Of a DNA stretch of 38,795 bases, positions 25,913 through 35,497 are shown in pieces. The notes below the pieces were generated by a model. That model saw only the letters and a program-made list of their open reading frames with translations, had not been told where the DNA came from and ran no database searches. The stretch lies in the NCBI GenBank assembly GCA_016217735.1, contig JACRGQ010000053.1, positions 1-38,795 of the forward strand. The letters run 5' to 3'. Positions within the stretch are counted from its first letter, which is position 1; the number at the start of each line of letters is the position of its first letter. This DNA is from Nitrospinota bacterium. GTDB lineage: Bacteria > Nitrospinota_A > UBA7883 > JACRGQ01. Made by a program: the position numbers and the translations under genes.

Positions 25913-26698
25913 TCGTGATACGTTTGTGAGTCGGGAACCAGCGCATACCAAGAATAAACCGCTTGCTATATAATTTGAGACGGCAGGACTGCTTCCTTTT
26001 AATTTTTGCAACCTTTGCCTCTAAAGTTGCATCAAAAGAGTGACGCTTGTGAGAGTTTAGTGCATTACCAGGATTTGCTTTTATTAAATCTACAATTTGA
26101 TATTTAATCTTTGATTCTAGCGGAGCATTCCAAACCTTGCCTGAATTTTTAAATAGAAAAAACAGTACGCGCTTGAAACAGGCAAAGATGTGAGGGAAAT
26201 AACTGAGCAGTTAAAGGGGCTATTGAATGATCAATGAATTGCCTCAACCGGGAAAATAGGATGTCATGCCGGGCTTGACTTGGGAGCGGTGGAATAATCA
26301 TGCGGCGGCGAAGCCTGCGGAAGGAAGAGCGGAGTATGTTTTCTTCCGCCCTGGAAATCCTCGAAAGAGGGCGCCAGCCGCGTACAGACCACCGCGGAAG
26401 CACCCTTCAAGGGGGCGGCACCCAGAAATATTTTCAAAGCTTTCCTCGTCGGCCTGAATGGCCGATGTACATGCTGAGAGCACGTACCCGCCGGGAAGGG
26501 GAAGAGTCGGCCCCTTTGCCCTGGCAGGGCAGGCAATCATGTCTGCCATTGGTGCATCAGCGCCAAACATGGTCGGCCCTGCGGGCCGATTGTGCGACAT
26601 CCCCGCCCCTTGCATCTACCAGAAACAGGAGCCGCGCAAAATTCCCGGAGGCGCGGTTTTAGTGTATTCTGGGGGGCGATTGCAGGAAAGGAACCCGG
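25913..26698. other. 786-bp gap without an intact gene
   Basis: 25960-26230 is clearly more AT-rich than the rest of the window. A minus-strand frame there is open for about 90 codons after a TAA near 26205 and reads protein-like (KIKYQIVDLIKANPGNALN) but has no usable start, so it may be a gene remnant of foreign origin. 26261-26285 looks like a decayed GTCAT-type repeat. 26286-26640 is GC-rich with short stems (26449-26465, 26574-26588). Frames through it lack start signals and domain patterns. A TATTCT box at 26665-26670 may be the -10 for the next gene. Confidence 0.5.
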
Positions 26699-28840
26699 AT
26701 GAATAAAGCGTATTTGATGATCGGCCTCCACAACCACCAGCCGGTCGGCAACTTCGATCACGTCTTCAGCGAATCCTACGACCAGTGTTACCTCCCCACG
26801 CTGGAGACGCTGGAACGGTACCCGCACCTGAAAATTTCGCTGCACCACTCCGGGCCGCTCATCGAGTGGATAGAGCGCCACAAACCGGAATACATCAAGT
26901 GGATGCGCGGCATGGTGAAGCGCGGCCAGGTGGAAATCCTTTCCGGCGGCTTTTACGAGCCGATACTCTCCTCGCTGCCGGAGCGTGATGCCGTGGGGCA
27001 GCTGGAAATGATGAACCGCTGGGTGGAAAAAAACTTCGGCGTCCGCCCGCGCGGCGCGTGGATGGCCGAGCGGATATGGGATCCCTCGCTCCCCAAAATA
27101 CTCGCCGCCGCCGGCATCGAATACACCCTGCTGGACGACACGCACTTTTTCTATGCCGGGCTGGGGCAAAAAGACATGTACGGCTACTGGGTCACCGAAA
27201 AACACGGCGACGCCGTGGCGGTGTTCCCCATCGACAAGGAACTGCGCTACGCCATCCCCTTCAAACAGCCGGAGGAGACGCTGGCCTATTTCCGCGCCAC
27301 CGTCGCCGCGCAGGGCACCACGGCATTTGCCTATGGCGACGACGGCGAAAAATTCGGCGTCTGGCCCGAAACCCATGAATGGGTCTTCGGGAAAAAATGG
27401 CTTGAGCGTTTCCTCAATATGCTCACTGAAAACGCCGGTTTCGTGGAAACCGTCACCTATTCGCAATATTTGGACCGGTTCCCCCCCCGCGGCCGCATCT
27501 ACCTGCCGATGGCCTCCTACGAAGAGATGATGCACTGGACGCTCCCCACGGAGGCCGCCATCGAGCACACAAAGCTCGTGCATCAAATCGAAGGGGAGGG
27601 GCGCAAGGAACAGTTCAAAAAATTCCTGCGCGGCGGATTGTGGGACAACTTTTTGGCCAAATACGCCGAGAGCAACCAGATGCACAAGCGGATGCTCTAC
27701 GTCAGCAAACGGGTGGAAAAGGCGCTGGAAAAATCGAAGAAGGGGGGCGGCGCCATCACCGCGGCCCTGTACCGCGGGCAGTGCAACTGCCCCTACTGGC
27801 ACGGACTTTTCGGCGGCCTCTACCTCAGCAACCTGCGCCACGCCGTTTATTCCAACCTCATAGACGCGGGCCGCGCCGCCGACGCCGCGCTGCACAAAGG
27901 GAAAGCGTGGGCCGAAGTGAACACCGGCGACTACCTGACGGAGATGCGCAAAGAGGTGGCGGTGGAGACCCCCGCCCTTTTCGCGCTCTTCACGCCCGCC
28001 GAGGGGGGCGCGCTGGCGGAGCTTGATTTCAAACCGGCGCTTTTTAATTTGAGCAACGTCATGGCGCGCCGCCCCGAGGAATACCACCAGAAAATACTGG
28101 ATGCCGCCGGAAAATCCGCCGCGAAGAAAGACGAGATACTCTCCATCAACGACCGGGTGGTCATCAAGGAACCGGGGCTTGTGGAAAAACTGGTGTTTGA
28201 CCGCCACCCGCGCTATTCGTTCATCGACCACATTCTCGCCGCCCCCGTCACGGCGGACGATTTGCGGGCGCAGAACTTCGTTGAAGCGGGCGATTTCGCC
28301 GGCCAGCCGTATGCGCTGGTTTCGGCCAAGACGAAGGGGCAAAACGCCGTGGTGGTGATGGAGCGCGAGGGGCAACTGTCGCGCGACGGCAAGGTGGCGC
28401 CGCTCAAGATACGCAAAACCGTCACGGTGGGCGGCAAGGATGCCGGAATCGCCTGCGCATATGAAATAACCAGCATGGGCGGGCAGGCCGCTGAATTTAC
28501 CCTCGGCGTGGAATGGAACTTCACGCTGCTGGCCGCCGACGCGCTGGACCGCTACATCACCGTGAACAACGAAAAGTACCGGATGAATCACAAGGGGGAA
28601 AACGCCGCCGTGGAAAAGTGGTCCATGACCGACGAATACTTCCGTTTCACCACGGCCTTCGGGGCCGATGCGCCGGTATCGCTGCTCCGCTATCCCATAG
28701 AAACCGTCTCGCAATCGGAAGGGGGCTTTGAATCGACTTATCAGGGAATCTGTTTTACCGCGCTCGCGCCGCTGAAACTGGCGGGAGGCGAAACCGCGCG
28801 CCGCGCGTTTACCATTCATTGCAGGATGTGGAATGATTAA
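26699..28840 (+). CDS. GH57 4-alpha-glucanotransferase / alpha-amylase-like enzyme
   Basis: 713 residues. Glycoside hydrolase family 57 enzyme acting on alpha-1,4-glucans, probably storage glycogen. The family's conserved regions are in order: HNHQPVGNFD (11-20), SGGFYEPIL (82-90), WMAERIWDP with the nucleophile Glu124, and YGDDGEKFGVWP with the acid/base Asp214. These numbers closely match the Thermococcus litoralis 4-alpha-glucanotransferase as I remember it (Glu123, Asp214). C-terminal beta-sandwich regions (about 390-713) are like those in the same enzyme. No signal peptide, so cytoplasmic. CAGGAAAGGAA precedes the ATG. It overlaps hisD by eight bases. Confidence 0.93.
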   Translation: MNKAYLMIGLHNHQPVGNFDHVFSESYDQCYLPTLETLERYPHLKISLHHSGPLIEWIERHKPEYIKWMRGMVKRGQVEILSGGFYEPILSSLPERDAVGQLEMMNRWVEKNFGVRPRGAWMAERIWDPSLPKILAAAGIEYTLLDDTHFFYAGLGQKDMYGYWVTEKHGDAVAVFPIDKELRYAIPFKQPEETLAYFRATVAAQGTTAFAYGDDGEKFGVWPETHEWVFGKKWLERFLNMLTENAGFVETVTYSQYLDRFPPRGRIYLPMASYEEMMHWTLPTEAAIEHTKLVHQIEGEGRKEQFKKFLRGGLWDNFLAKYAESNQMHKRMLYVSKRVEKALEKSKKGGGAITAALYRGQCNCPYWHGLFGGLYLSNLRHAVYSNLIDAGRAADAALHKGKAWAEVNTGDYLTEMRKEVAVETPALFALFTPAEGGALAELDFKPALFNLSNVMARRPEEYHQKILDAAGKSAAKKDEILSINDRVVIKEPGLVEKLVFDRHPRYSFIDHILAAPVTADDLRAQNFVEAGDFAGQPYALVSAKTKGQNAVVVMEREGQLSRDGKVAPLKIRKTVTVGGKDAGIACAYEITSMGGQAAEFTLGVEWNFTLLAADALDRYITVNNEKYRMNHKGENAAVEKWSMTDEYFRFTTAFGADAPVSLLRYPIETVSQSEGGFESTYQGICFTALAPLKLAGGETARRAFTIHCRMWND

Positions 28841-30119
28841 GCTTGATACCAGGGCGAAGGACTTCGCCAAAAAATTCACGCGGCTGACCGGCCGTTTCAG
28901 GGAGAGCGATCCCGCGATTGTCAAAGCCGCCGCCGCCATTGTGGATGACGTTCGCAAGAACGGCGACCGCGCGCTGTTCGCGTACACCAAAAAATTCGAC
29001 CGGCTGGCGCTGACACCCAAAACGGTGAAAGTACCCGCCGCCGCCTTCAAAAAAGCCGAAAAGGAGATTTCCCACGGACTGAAAGAGGCGATATACCTCG
29101 CCGCCTCGAACATCGTGCATTTTCACGACCTGCAAAAAGAGGAGAGCTGGGCCGCGAAAACCGGCAGCTCGCGCATCGGCCAGCTCATCCGCCCGCTCAG
29201 GCGGGTGGGGCTGTATGTGCCGGGGGGCAAGGCGTCCTATCCCTCATCCGTGCTGATGAACGCCATCCCCGCGCTGGTCGCCGGCGTGGAGGAGATCGTC
29301 ATCTGCTCCCCCGCGCCGGACGGCCAGATAAACCCGGCGGTGCTCTTTGCCGCCGACATCTGCGGCGTGCGGGAGTTTTATACCGTGGGCGGGGCGCAGG
29401 CGGTGGCCGCCATGGCCTTCGGCACCAAGACCATCAAGCGGGTGGATAAAATCGTCGGCCCCGGCAACGCCTTCGTGGCGGAGGCCAAGCGGTTGGTGTT
29501 CGGCCACGTCGACATCGACATGATCGCGGGTCCCAGCGAAATATGCATTGTGGCGGATGATACGGCCGACCCCGCCTGGTGCGCGGCCGATATCCTCTCG
29601 CAGGCGGAGCATGACGAGTTGGCCTGGCCGGTCTTCGTCTCCCCCTCGGCGAAGATGTGCGCCGCTGTGGATACGGAAGTGGCCCGCCAGGCCGAACTGC
29701 TGCCGCGCAAGGATATCGCGAAGAAATGCCTTAAAGGCCGGTTCCACATTATCAAAACCCGCTCGCTGGACGAAGCGCTTTCGCTGGCGAACGACGTGGC
29801 GGCGGAGCATCTCCAGCTTGCCTTCGACGGCGCGGCGGAACACCTGCATTCCATCCGCAACGCCGGGGCCGTTTTCGTGGGACACTACACCCCCGAAGTG
29901 CTGGGGGACTATATGGCCGGCCCCAACCATGTGCTCCCCACCGCCGGCTCCGCCCGCTTTTTCTCGCCGCTGGGGGTGTACGATTTTTTCAAGCGCTCCT
30001 CGCTGATCGAATACTCGGAAAAGGATTTTTCCGCCGTGGGGGAGATGGTGGCGCTCTTCGCGGACGCCGAAGGGCTTTCGGCCCACGCCCGCGCCGCCCG
30101 CATCCGCCTGGGGAAATGA
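28833..30119 (+). CDS. hisD: Histidinol dehydrogenase
   Basis: 428 residues. Zinc enzyme that oxidises L-histidinol to L-histidine with two NAD, the last step of histidine synthesis. Landmarks are RVGLYVPGGKASYPSSVLMNAIPA near residues 125-148, VGGAQAVAAMAFGT near 184, IVGPGNAFVAEAKRLVFGHVDIDMIAGPSEI near 208-238 and the metal and catalytic stretch SQAEHDE near 258-264. AEHLQL near 332 supplies a further conserved His. Length is standard. The ATG lies eight bases inside the end of the GH57 gene, giving coupled translation, and no other his gene is near. Confidence 0.97.
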   Translation: MIKLDTRAKDFAKKFTRLTGRFRESDPAIVKAAAAIVDDVRKNGDRALFAYTKKFDRLALTPKTVKVPAAAFKKAEKEISHGLKEAIYLAASNIVHFHDLQKEESWAAKTGSSRIGQLIRPLRRVGLYVPGGKASYPSSVLMNAIPALVAGVEEIVICSPAPDGQINPAVLFAADICGVREFYTVGGAQAVAAMAFGTKTIKRVDKIVGPGNAFVAEAKRLVFGHVDIDMIAGPSEICIVADDTADPAWCAADILSQAEHDELAWPVFVSPSAKMCAAVDTEVARQAELLPRKDIAKKCLKGRFHIIKTRSLDEALSLANDVAAEHLQLAFDGAAEHLHSIRNAGAVFVGHYTPEVLGDYMAGPNHVLPTAGSARFFSPLGVYDFFKRSSLIEYSEKDFSAVGEMVALFADAEGLSAHARAARIRLGK

Positions 30120-30167
30120 GCGGCCGCGGCGGCGGCACTATAGCCGCGGCGATTACCCGGGACGTGG

Positions 30168-30193
30168 CGCCGGGAGGCAACTCCCGGCGGTAC
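30168..30193 (-). repeat. GTACCGC-edged palindrome
   Basis: CGCCGGGAG (30168-30176), a GCAA tetraloop and CTCCCGGCG (30181-30189) form nine perfect pairs. On the minus strand the element opens with GTACCGC, the same edge as the hairpin at 13778-13800, while the stem differs. It lies between hisD and the NtrC-type regulator and may end hisD transcripts. Confidence 0.7.
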
Positions 30194-30250
30194 GAACAGC
30201 ATCCCGATGCCGTACAATATCCCCATGCGAATAATTGAGAGGGTCTTGCG

Positions 30251-31612
30251 TTGAGCACAATACTGGTGGCCGACGACGAACGGAGCATGGTCGAAATGCT
30301 GGAGATCATGCTGACCGCCGAGGGGCATCAGGTGGTCACCGCGGGCGGCACGGACGAGGCGGCGCGGCGGCTGGGAGAGGACGCCATCGACCTCGTGATC
30401 TCCGACATGAAGATACCGAAAGACGGCGGCATCGCCGTGCTGCGCGCTTCGCTGCAAAAGGACCGTGACCGCCCGGTCATCATGCTCACCGCCTACGCCT
30501 CGGCCGAAAGCGCCGTGGAGGCGATGAAACTGGGGGCCTACGACTACATCACCAAGCCGTTCAACGTGGATGAACTGAAGCTGGTGGTGCGCAACGCGCT
30601 GGAGCGGCGCGGCCTCATCCTGGAAAACCTGAACCTGAAGAAGGAACTGCGCTCCCGCGGGGGGTTGGCGGAACTCATCGGCGGATCGGCGGCGCTGGCT
30701 AACGTGAAAAACCTCATCGCCCGCGTGGCGGAAAGCGCCAGCACGGTGTTAATCACCGGCGAGAGCGGCACCGGCAAAGAGTTGGCCGCCCGCGCCATCC
30801 ATGCGCTCGGCCCCCGCGCGGCAAAACCGCTCCTTTCCATCAACTGCGGCGCCATGCCGGAGCAACTGCTGGAAAGCGAACTCTTCGGCCACAAAAAGGG
30901 GGCGTTCACCGGCGCGGTGACCGACAAGCCGGGGTTGCTGGAAGCGGCGCGGGGCGGCACCTTCTTTTTCGACGAAGTGGGGGAAATGCCGCTCTCCCTG
31001 CAGGTGAAGCTGGTGCGCGCCATCCAGGAACGCGAAATCCGGCGCGTGGGGGACGTGGCGAATATCAAGGTGGATGTCCGCTTCATCGCCGCCACCAACA
31101 AGGATTTGGCGGCGCTGGTGAAAGAGGGCCTGTTCCGCGAAGACCTCTTCTACCGCCTGAACGTGGTGAACATCGAAATGCCTCCGCTGCGCACGCGGCG
31201 CGAGGACATACCGGTGCTGGCGAAACATTTCCTCCAAAAATTCACCGCCGCCGGCGGACAGGGAATACAGGGCATCAGTCCCGAAGCGATGCGCCTGCTG
31301 GAGGAGTACGGCTGGCCGGGTAATGTGCGCGAGATGGAGAACGCAATCGAACGCGCCGTGGTGCTGGAGACCGGCAAATGGATTTCCGCCGAGAACCTCC
31401 CCGAAAGTTGCCGCGCCCCCTCACCCGGCGGGATGCGCATCACGCTCCCCCCCGGCGGCATCGATTTGGAGAAGAAAGTGGGAGAAATAGAAAAACAGAT
31501 GGTCATTGGCGCCCTTGCCACGGCCGGCGGCTCGAAAAAAGAGGCGGCCCGGCTTTTGAATATGAACCTCCGCCAGTTTCGGTATAAACTTGTAAAATAT
31601 GACATCAAATAG
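30251..31612 (+). CDS. NtrC-type sigma-54-dependent response regulator
   Basis: 453 residues. The receiver domain (1-118) has Asp8-Asp9, the phosphoacceptor Asp52 (VISDMKIP), Thr near 80 and Lys near 102 (YITKPF). The AAA+ domain (about 140-370) has Walker A GESGTGKE near 169, the sigma-54 contact loop GAFTGA near 217 and Walker B FFFDEVGEMP near 237. A Fis-type helix-turn-helix ends the protein (KKEAARLLNMNLRQFRYKL). It should activate sigma-54 promoters when phosphorylated by a kinase not encoded next to it. The start is a TTG with GAGAGGG just upstream; no closer ATG fits the receiver. It overlaps the next gene by 14 bases. Confidence 0.95.
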   Translation: MSTILVADDERSMVEMLEIMLTAEGHQVVTAGGTDEAARRLGEDAIDLVISDMKIPKDGGIAVLRASLQKDRDRPVIMLTAYASAESAVEAMKLGAYDYITKPFNVDELKLVVRNALERRGLILENLNLKKELRSRGGLAELIGGSAALANVKNLIARVAESASTVLITGESGTGKELAARAIHALGPRAAKPLLSINCGAMPEQLLESELFGHKKGAFTGAVTDKPGLLEAARGGTFFFDEVGEMPLSLQVKLVRAIQEREIRRVGDVANIKVDVRFIAATNKDLAALVKEGLFREDLFYRLNVVNIEMPPLRTRREDIPVLAKHFLQKFTAAGGQGIQGISPEAMRLLEEYGWPGNVREMENAIERAVVLETGKWISAENLPESCRAPSPGGMRITLPPGGIDLEKKVGEIEKQMVIGALATAGGSKKEAARLLNMNLRQFRYKLVKYDIK

Positions 31613-33707
31613 CCGTTTTGCCGGAATGTTCGCGGGAATGCTCGCGGTTTTTTTTCTCGTCCTCGCCGTGCCGCGCGCATCCGCGGAACCGCCCGCCCGC
31701 CCGCGCCAGCAACTGCCCAAGATGCCGTTGGGCGATCTGCTCAAAAAAGCGGACGAGGCGAAAAAAGCGGCCGACCGCGGCGCCGAGCTGGATGTCTGGC
31801 AGGCAATCGTGGAGCAGTACCCGAAAGACCCGCGCAGCGACGGCGCCTACTTTCATTTGGCCAACCACCACTTTGAAAACCGCAACTACGGCTACGCCAA
31901 TGCCTACTACGGCGCCGTGGCGGATCAGTTCCCCAATTCGTCTTACGCAACCGAGGCGATGACCGGCCTGGGAGCCTCGCTTACCGCGCTGCGCCGCTAC
32001 GACGAAGCCGGCTCGGCCCTGCAAGCCGCGCTGGCGAAGGCCTCCACGCCGCCGCAAAAAGGGGCCGCCCTTTACTATATCGGCGACAACCATCACCAGG
32101 CGGGCCGGGCCCAAAAAGCGGTGGAAGCCTTGGTGGAGTGCGTCAAACTCAATACCTCCCACCGCGAACCGGCCGACCGGAAAATAAAAGAAATCCTGCA
32201 CGTCACCGCCAACGATACCGACCTGCTTGCCGTGGCGGAAAAATACGGCGCGGCCTATCCGGCGCAGTTTGCCCTCATGGAGCTTGCCCGCCACTACGGC
32301 AAGAAAAGCGACATCCTGAACCTGGAGAAGATCAAGGCGCGCCTTGAGCACGACTTCCCCGGCCTCGCGGCGCCGGCCGATATTTTTACCGTTGCCCCGC
32401 CGGCGCCCCCTCCGGCCGCCTCCGCGGCCGTTTCCGAGGCCGTTTCCGAGGCCGTCGATCACCTCACGGTCGGCGCCGTGCTGCCGCTTTCCGGCGATAA
32501 TGCCGATATGGGCGCGCAAGCGTTGAAAGGGATACAACTGGCCATTTCCATGAAAAGCTCTTTGGTGGAGCGGGCGCATCTGAAACTCGTTATCAAGGAT
32601 GCCGGCGGCAACCCGCAGGCGTCGGCAACCGCCATGCGCGAACTGGCCGCCGACAACGCCGTGACCGGGGTGGTGGGGCTTTTCTCCCCGGCCACGCTGG
32701 ACGCCGCGCTTGCCGAATCGCACCGGTTCGCCCTGCCGGTGCTTTCCGTCTCCAACGACGACGCCACCGACCTGGCCCCGGATCAGAAACGCTTTTTTTA
32801 CCAGATGGGATCGACCCCGCGGGACCAGGCCCGGTTCATCGCCGATTACGCCCTCCGCTCCCTCAACCTCAAAACCTTCGCGATGATCTACCCGTCCGGC
32901 AAGAAGGGCGAGGAAATGCGGGCGGCGTTCATCAGCGCGGTGGAGGCTGACGGCGGCACGATGCTGGAAAGCCGCCCCTACGAACGCAGCCAGACCGATT
33001 TCCGCGCCCAACTCGAAGGAATCGGCGGCCTCGACGACAACGCCCTGCGCAAGCTGATTTTCAGTTATGTGCAGGAGAACATCGATAAATCGCTGGACAG
33101 CCTCAACGACGGCTTGCGGATACTGTATCAAGGCGCGCTTTCCTATCCCATCATCACCAAGGTGAAAAGCCTGCCGATAACCCGCACCAATTTCTCCTTC
33201 GCGCTGAAAACCGCCTACGAAGCGGTCTTCATCGCCGGAAATTATGAGCAGGTCGGGCTCATCCTGCCGGCGCTTTCTTTCTATAACATCACGCAAGTGC
33301 GGGTGCTGGGTACCGACAGTTATCTGCACCCCAGCTTCATCTCCATCGCCGGGAAATACGCCGAAGACGCTGTATTCCCCGGCGAATTCGCCCCTTCCAT
33401 CAAGCGCCCGGATGTGAAAAATTTCGTGGAAACATACGACTCGGCGTTGGGGGGAATGCCGGACGCCGTAACGGCGCGCTACTACGACGCGATGATGTTG
33501 CTGCTCTCGCTCATTGAAAGCGGGAATGATTCCAAGAGCAAGGTGACCGCCGCGCTCGACGCATTGCCGTACTACAGCGGCGTCAGCGGCGGGGTATACG
33601 CCACCTCCGGCGGAGTCTTGGAGAAAATCCCCTCCATCTTCACAATCAAAAACGGCGCGGTGACGGAACTCCAGCCCCCCGCACCCCCGGTGAAACAACA
33701 ACCATGA
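31599..33707 (+). CDS. Exported TPR plus periplasmic-binding-fold protein (LpoA-like architecture)
   Basis: 702 residues. A signal peptide (1-29, FAGMLAVFFLVLAVPRASA) with an AxA cleavage site and no lipobox Cys. Residues about 40-250 are tetratricopeptide-type repeats (DPRSDGAYFHLANHHFENRNYGYANAYYGAV). A Pro/Ala linker with a small internal duplication (AVSEAVSEAV) leads to a type 1 periplasmic-binding fold from about 288 on (LTVGAVLPLSGDNADMGAQALKGIQLA), as in LivK. TPR plus this fold is the layout of LpoA, the outer-membrane activator of penicillin-binding protein 1A, so a role in cell-wall synthesis is plausible, but amino-acid or other ligand sensing is equally possible. Translation is coupled to the response regulator. 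Confidence 0.85.
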   Translation: MTSNSRFAGMFAGMLAVFFLVLAVPRASAEPPARPRQQLPKMPLGDLLKKADEAKKAADRGAELDVWQAIVEQYPKDPRSDGAYFHLANHHFENRNYGYANAYYGAVADQFPNSSYATEAMTGLGASLTALRRYDEAGSALQAALAKASTPPQKGAALYYIGDNHHQAGRAQKAVEALVECVKLNTSHREPADRKIKEILHVTANDTDLLAVAEKYGAAYPAQFALMELARHYGKKSDILNLEKIKARLEHDFPGLAAPADIFTVAPPAPPPAASAAVSEAVSEAVDHLTVGAVLPLSGDNADMGAQALKGIQLAISMKSSLVERAHLKLVIKDAGGNPQASATAMRELAADNAVTGVVGLFSPATLDAALAESHRFALPVLSVSNDDATDLAPDQKRFFYQMGSTPRDQARFIADYALRSLNLKTFAMIYPSGKKGEEMRAAFISAVEADGGTMLESRPYERSQTDFRAQLEGIGGLDDNALRKLIFSYVQENIDKSLDSLNDGLRILYQGALSYPIITKVKSLPITRTNFSFALKTAYEAVFIAGNYEQVGLILPALSFYNITQVRVLGTDSYLHPSFISIAGKYAEDAVFPGEFAPSIKRPDVKNFVETYDSALGGMPDAVTARYYDAMMLLLSLIESGNDSKSKVTAALDALPYYSGVSGGVYATSGGVLEKIPSIFTIKNGAVTELQPPAPPVKQQP

Positions 33708-33806
33708 CCATATACGAATTGCTGGACGAAGTTCTGCGGGAGGCTGTTCCGGTATGAGACGTGATGCCGACTGGCTGCTCGACATTCTTGAAGCCAGGGC
33801 AAACAG

Positions 33807-33810
<4 letters not shown>
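33704..33810 (+). other. Two overlapping micro-ORFs linked to ruvB
   Basis: An ATG at 33704 overlaps the previous stop (ATGA) and encodes MTIYELLDEVLREAVPV, ending at 33757. A second ATG at 33754 overlaps that stop (ATGA) and encodes [18 protein letters not shown], ending at 33810. The ruvB GTG at 33807 overlaps this one (GTGA). Three successive start-stop overlaps could pass ribosomes along to ruvB. Alternatively the two peptides are one small gene split by a frameshift. Confidence 0.35.
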
Positions 33811-34818
<1,008 letters not shown>

Positions 34819-34820
<2 letters not shown>

Positions 34821-34838
34821 CCCGCAGGGGCGGGTTTT
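34819..34838 (+). terminator. Terminator hairpin starting in the ruvB stop codon
   Basis: AACCCGC (34819-34825) pairs with GCGGGTT (34830-34836) around AGGG, and TT follows. The first two bases belong to the ruvB TAA. The T-run is short, so ending of transcription may also depend on the next palindrome. Confidence 0.6.
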
Positions 34839-34867
34839 GTACGGGCGGGTTTGAAACCCGCCCCTAC
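34839..34867 (-). repeat. GTAG-edged palindrome covering the psd stop codon
   Basis: GGGCGGGTTT (34843-34852) and AAACCCGCCC (34854-34863) pair perfectly, with outer GTA/TAC pairs and one mismatch. Read on the minus strand it starts GTAG, the tetranucleotide that precedes REP hairpins in enterobacteria. The psd stop codon (34866-34864) lies inside it, so the element doubles as the 3' boundary between converging ruvB and psd. Confidence 0.75.
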
Positions 34868-35490
34868 CGCAGCAGGGCCAGAATGGTGGAACCGGCTTGC
34901 ACCTTGTCCCCCACTTTCACCTTGATTTCGGCGCTGGAGGGAACGGTAACGTCCATCCGGCTGCCGAAGCGCATGAGGCCGTAGCGTTCCCCTTTCACCG
35001 CATCCTGTCCCAACCGGGCATGGCAAACGATGCGGCGGGCGATAAGCCCAACGATCTGTTTCACCCCCACCCGGCCATACGGCGAATCGATCACCAATAC
35101 CACCTGCGCGTTATCCTCGGAAGCGAGATGGTTGAACGCGGCGAGAAATTTCCCTTCGCGGGCTTCCCGCTTGATTATCTTGCCCGAAACCGGGAAGCGG
35201 TTGACATGCACGTTGAACACCGAAAGGAAGATGGAAACGCGGGTGCGCTTCTCCCCCGTTTCGGGATCGAACCAGTCGGTGTCGATCTTATGCAGCAGGC
35301 CGTCGGCCGGCGAGACCACCGCATTCGGCTCCGCCGGTATCACCCGCTCCGGGTCGCGGAAGAAAAAGAGAATGAACGCCGCCATTATCAAGGCGGCGCT
35401 TCCCATGACAGGCATTCTCCCCAAAAAAAAGCCAACGGCAATGCCGGCAACGGGAATAAAGAACATCCATGCGTCCGATGCTATTTTCAT
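34864..35490 (-). CDS. psd: Phosphatidylserine decarboxylase (short form)
   Basis: 208 residues from the ATG at 35490, which follows AGGA near 35505 and lies eight bases after the ilvC stop. Makes phosphatidylethanolamine at the inner membrane. Two hydrophobic helices at about 9-45 anchor it. It is the short, self-processing type: MRFGSRMDVTVP near 170-181 contains the Gly-Ser cleavage site that yields the pyruvoyl group on Ser. VSPADG near 60 and NVHVNRFPVSG near 90-100 are conserved. No pssA gene follows, although in related gene orders one often does. The stop codon lies within the palindrome at 34839. Confidence 0.94.
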   Translation of the reverse strand: MKIASDAWMFFIPVAGIAVGFFLGRMPVMGSAALIMAAFILFFFRDPERVIPAEPNAVVSPADGLLHKIDTDWFDPETGEKRTRVSIFLSVFNVHVNRFPVSGKIIKREAREGKFLAAFNHLASEDNAQVVLVIDSPYGRVGVKQIVGLIARRIVCHARLGQDAVKGERYGLMRFGSRMDVTVPSSAEIKVKVGDKVQAGSTILALLR

Positions 35491-35497
35491 CACCCGT

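Noticed and set aside
26298-26615. 105-residue minus-strand frame in the gap before the GH57 gene
   Set aside because: No ribosome binding site, no recognisable domain and a Gly/Ala/Pro-rich composition as expected from chance in GC-rich DNA.
26537-29113. 858-residue minus-strand frame opposite the GH57 gene
   Set aside because: The plus strand has all GH57 motifs with both catalytic residues. The antisense frame is low complexity and lacks a start signal.
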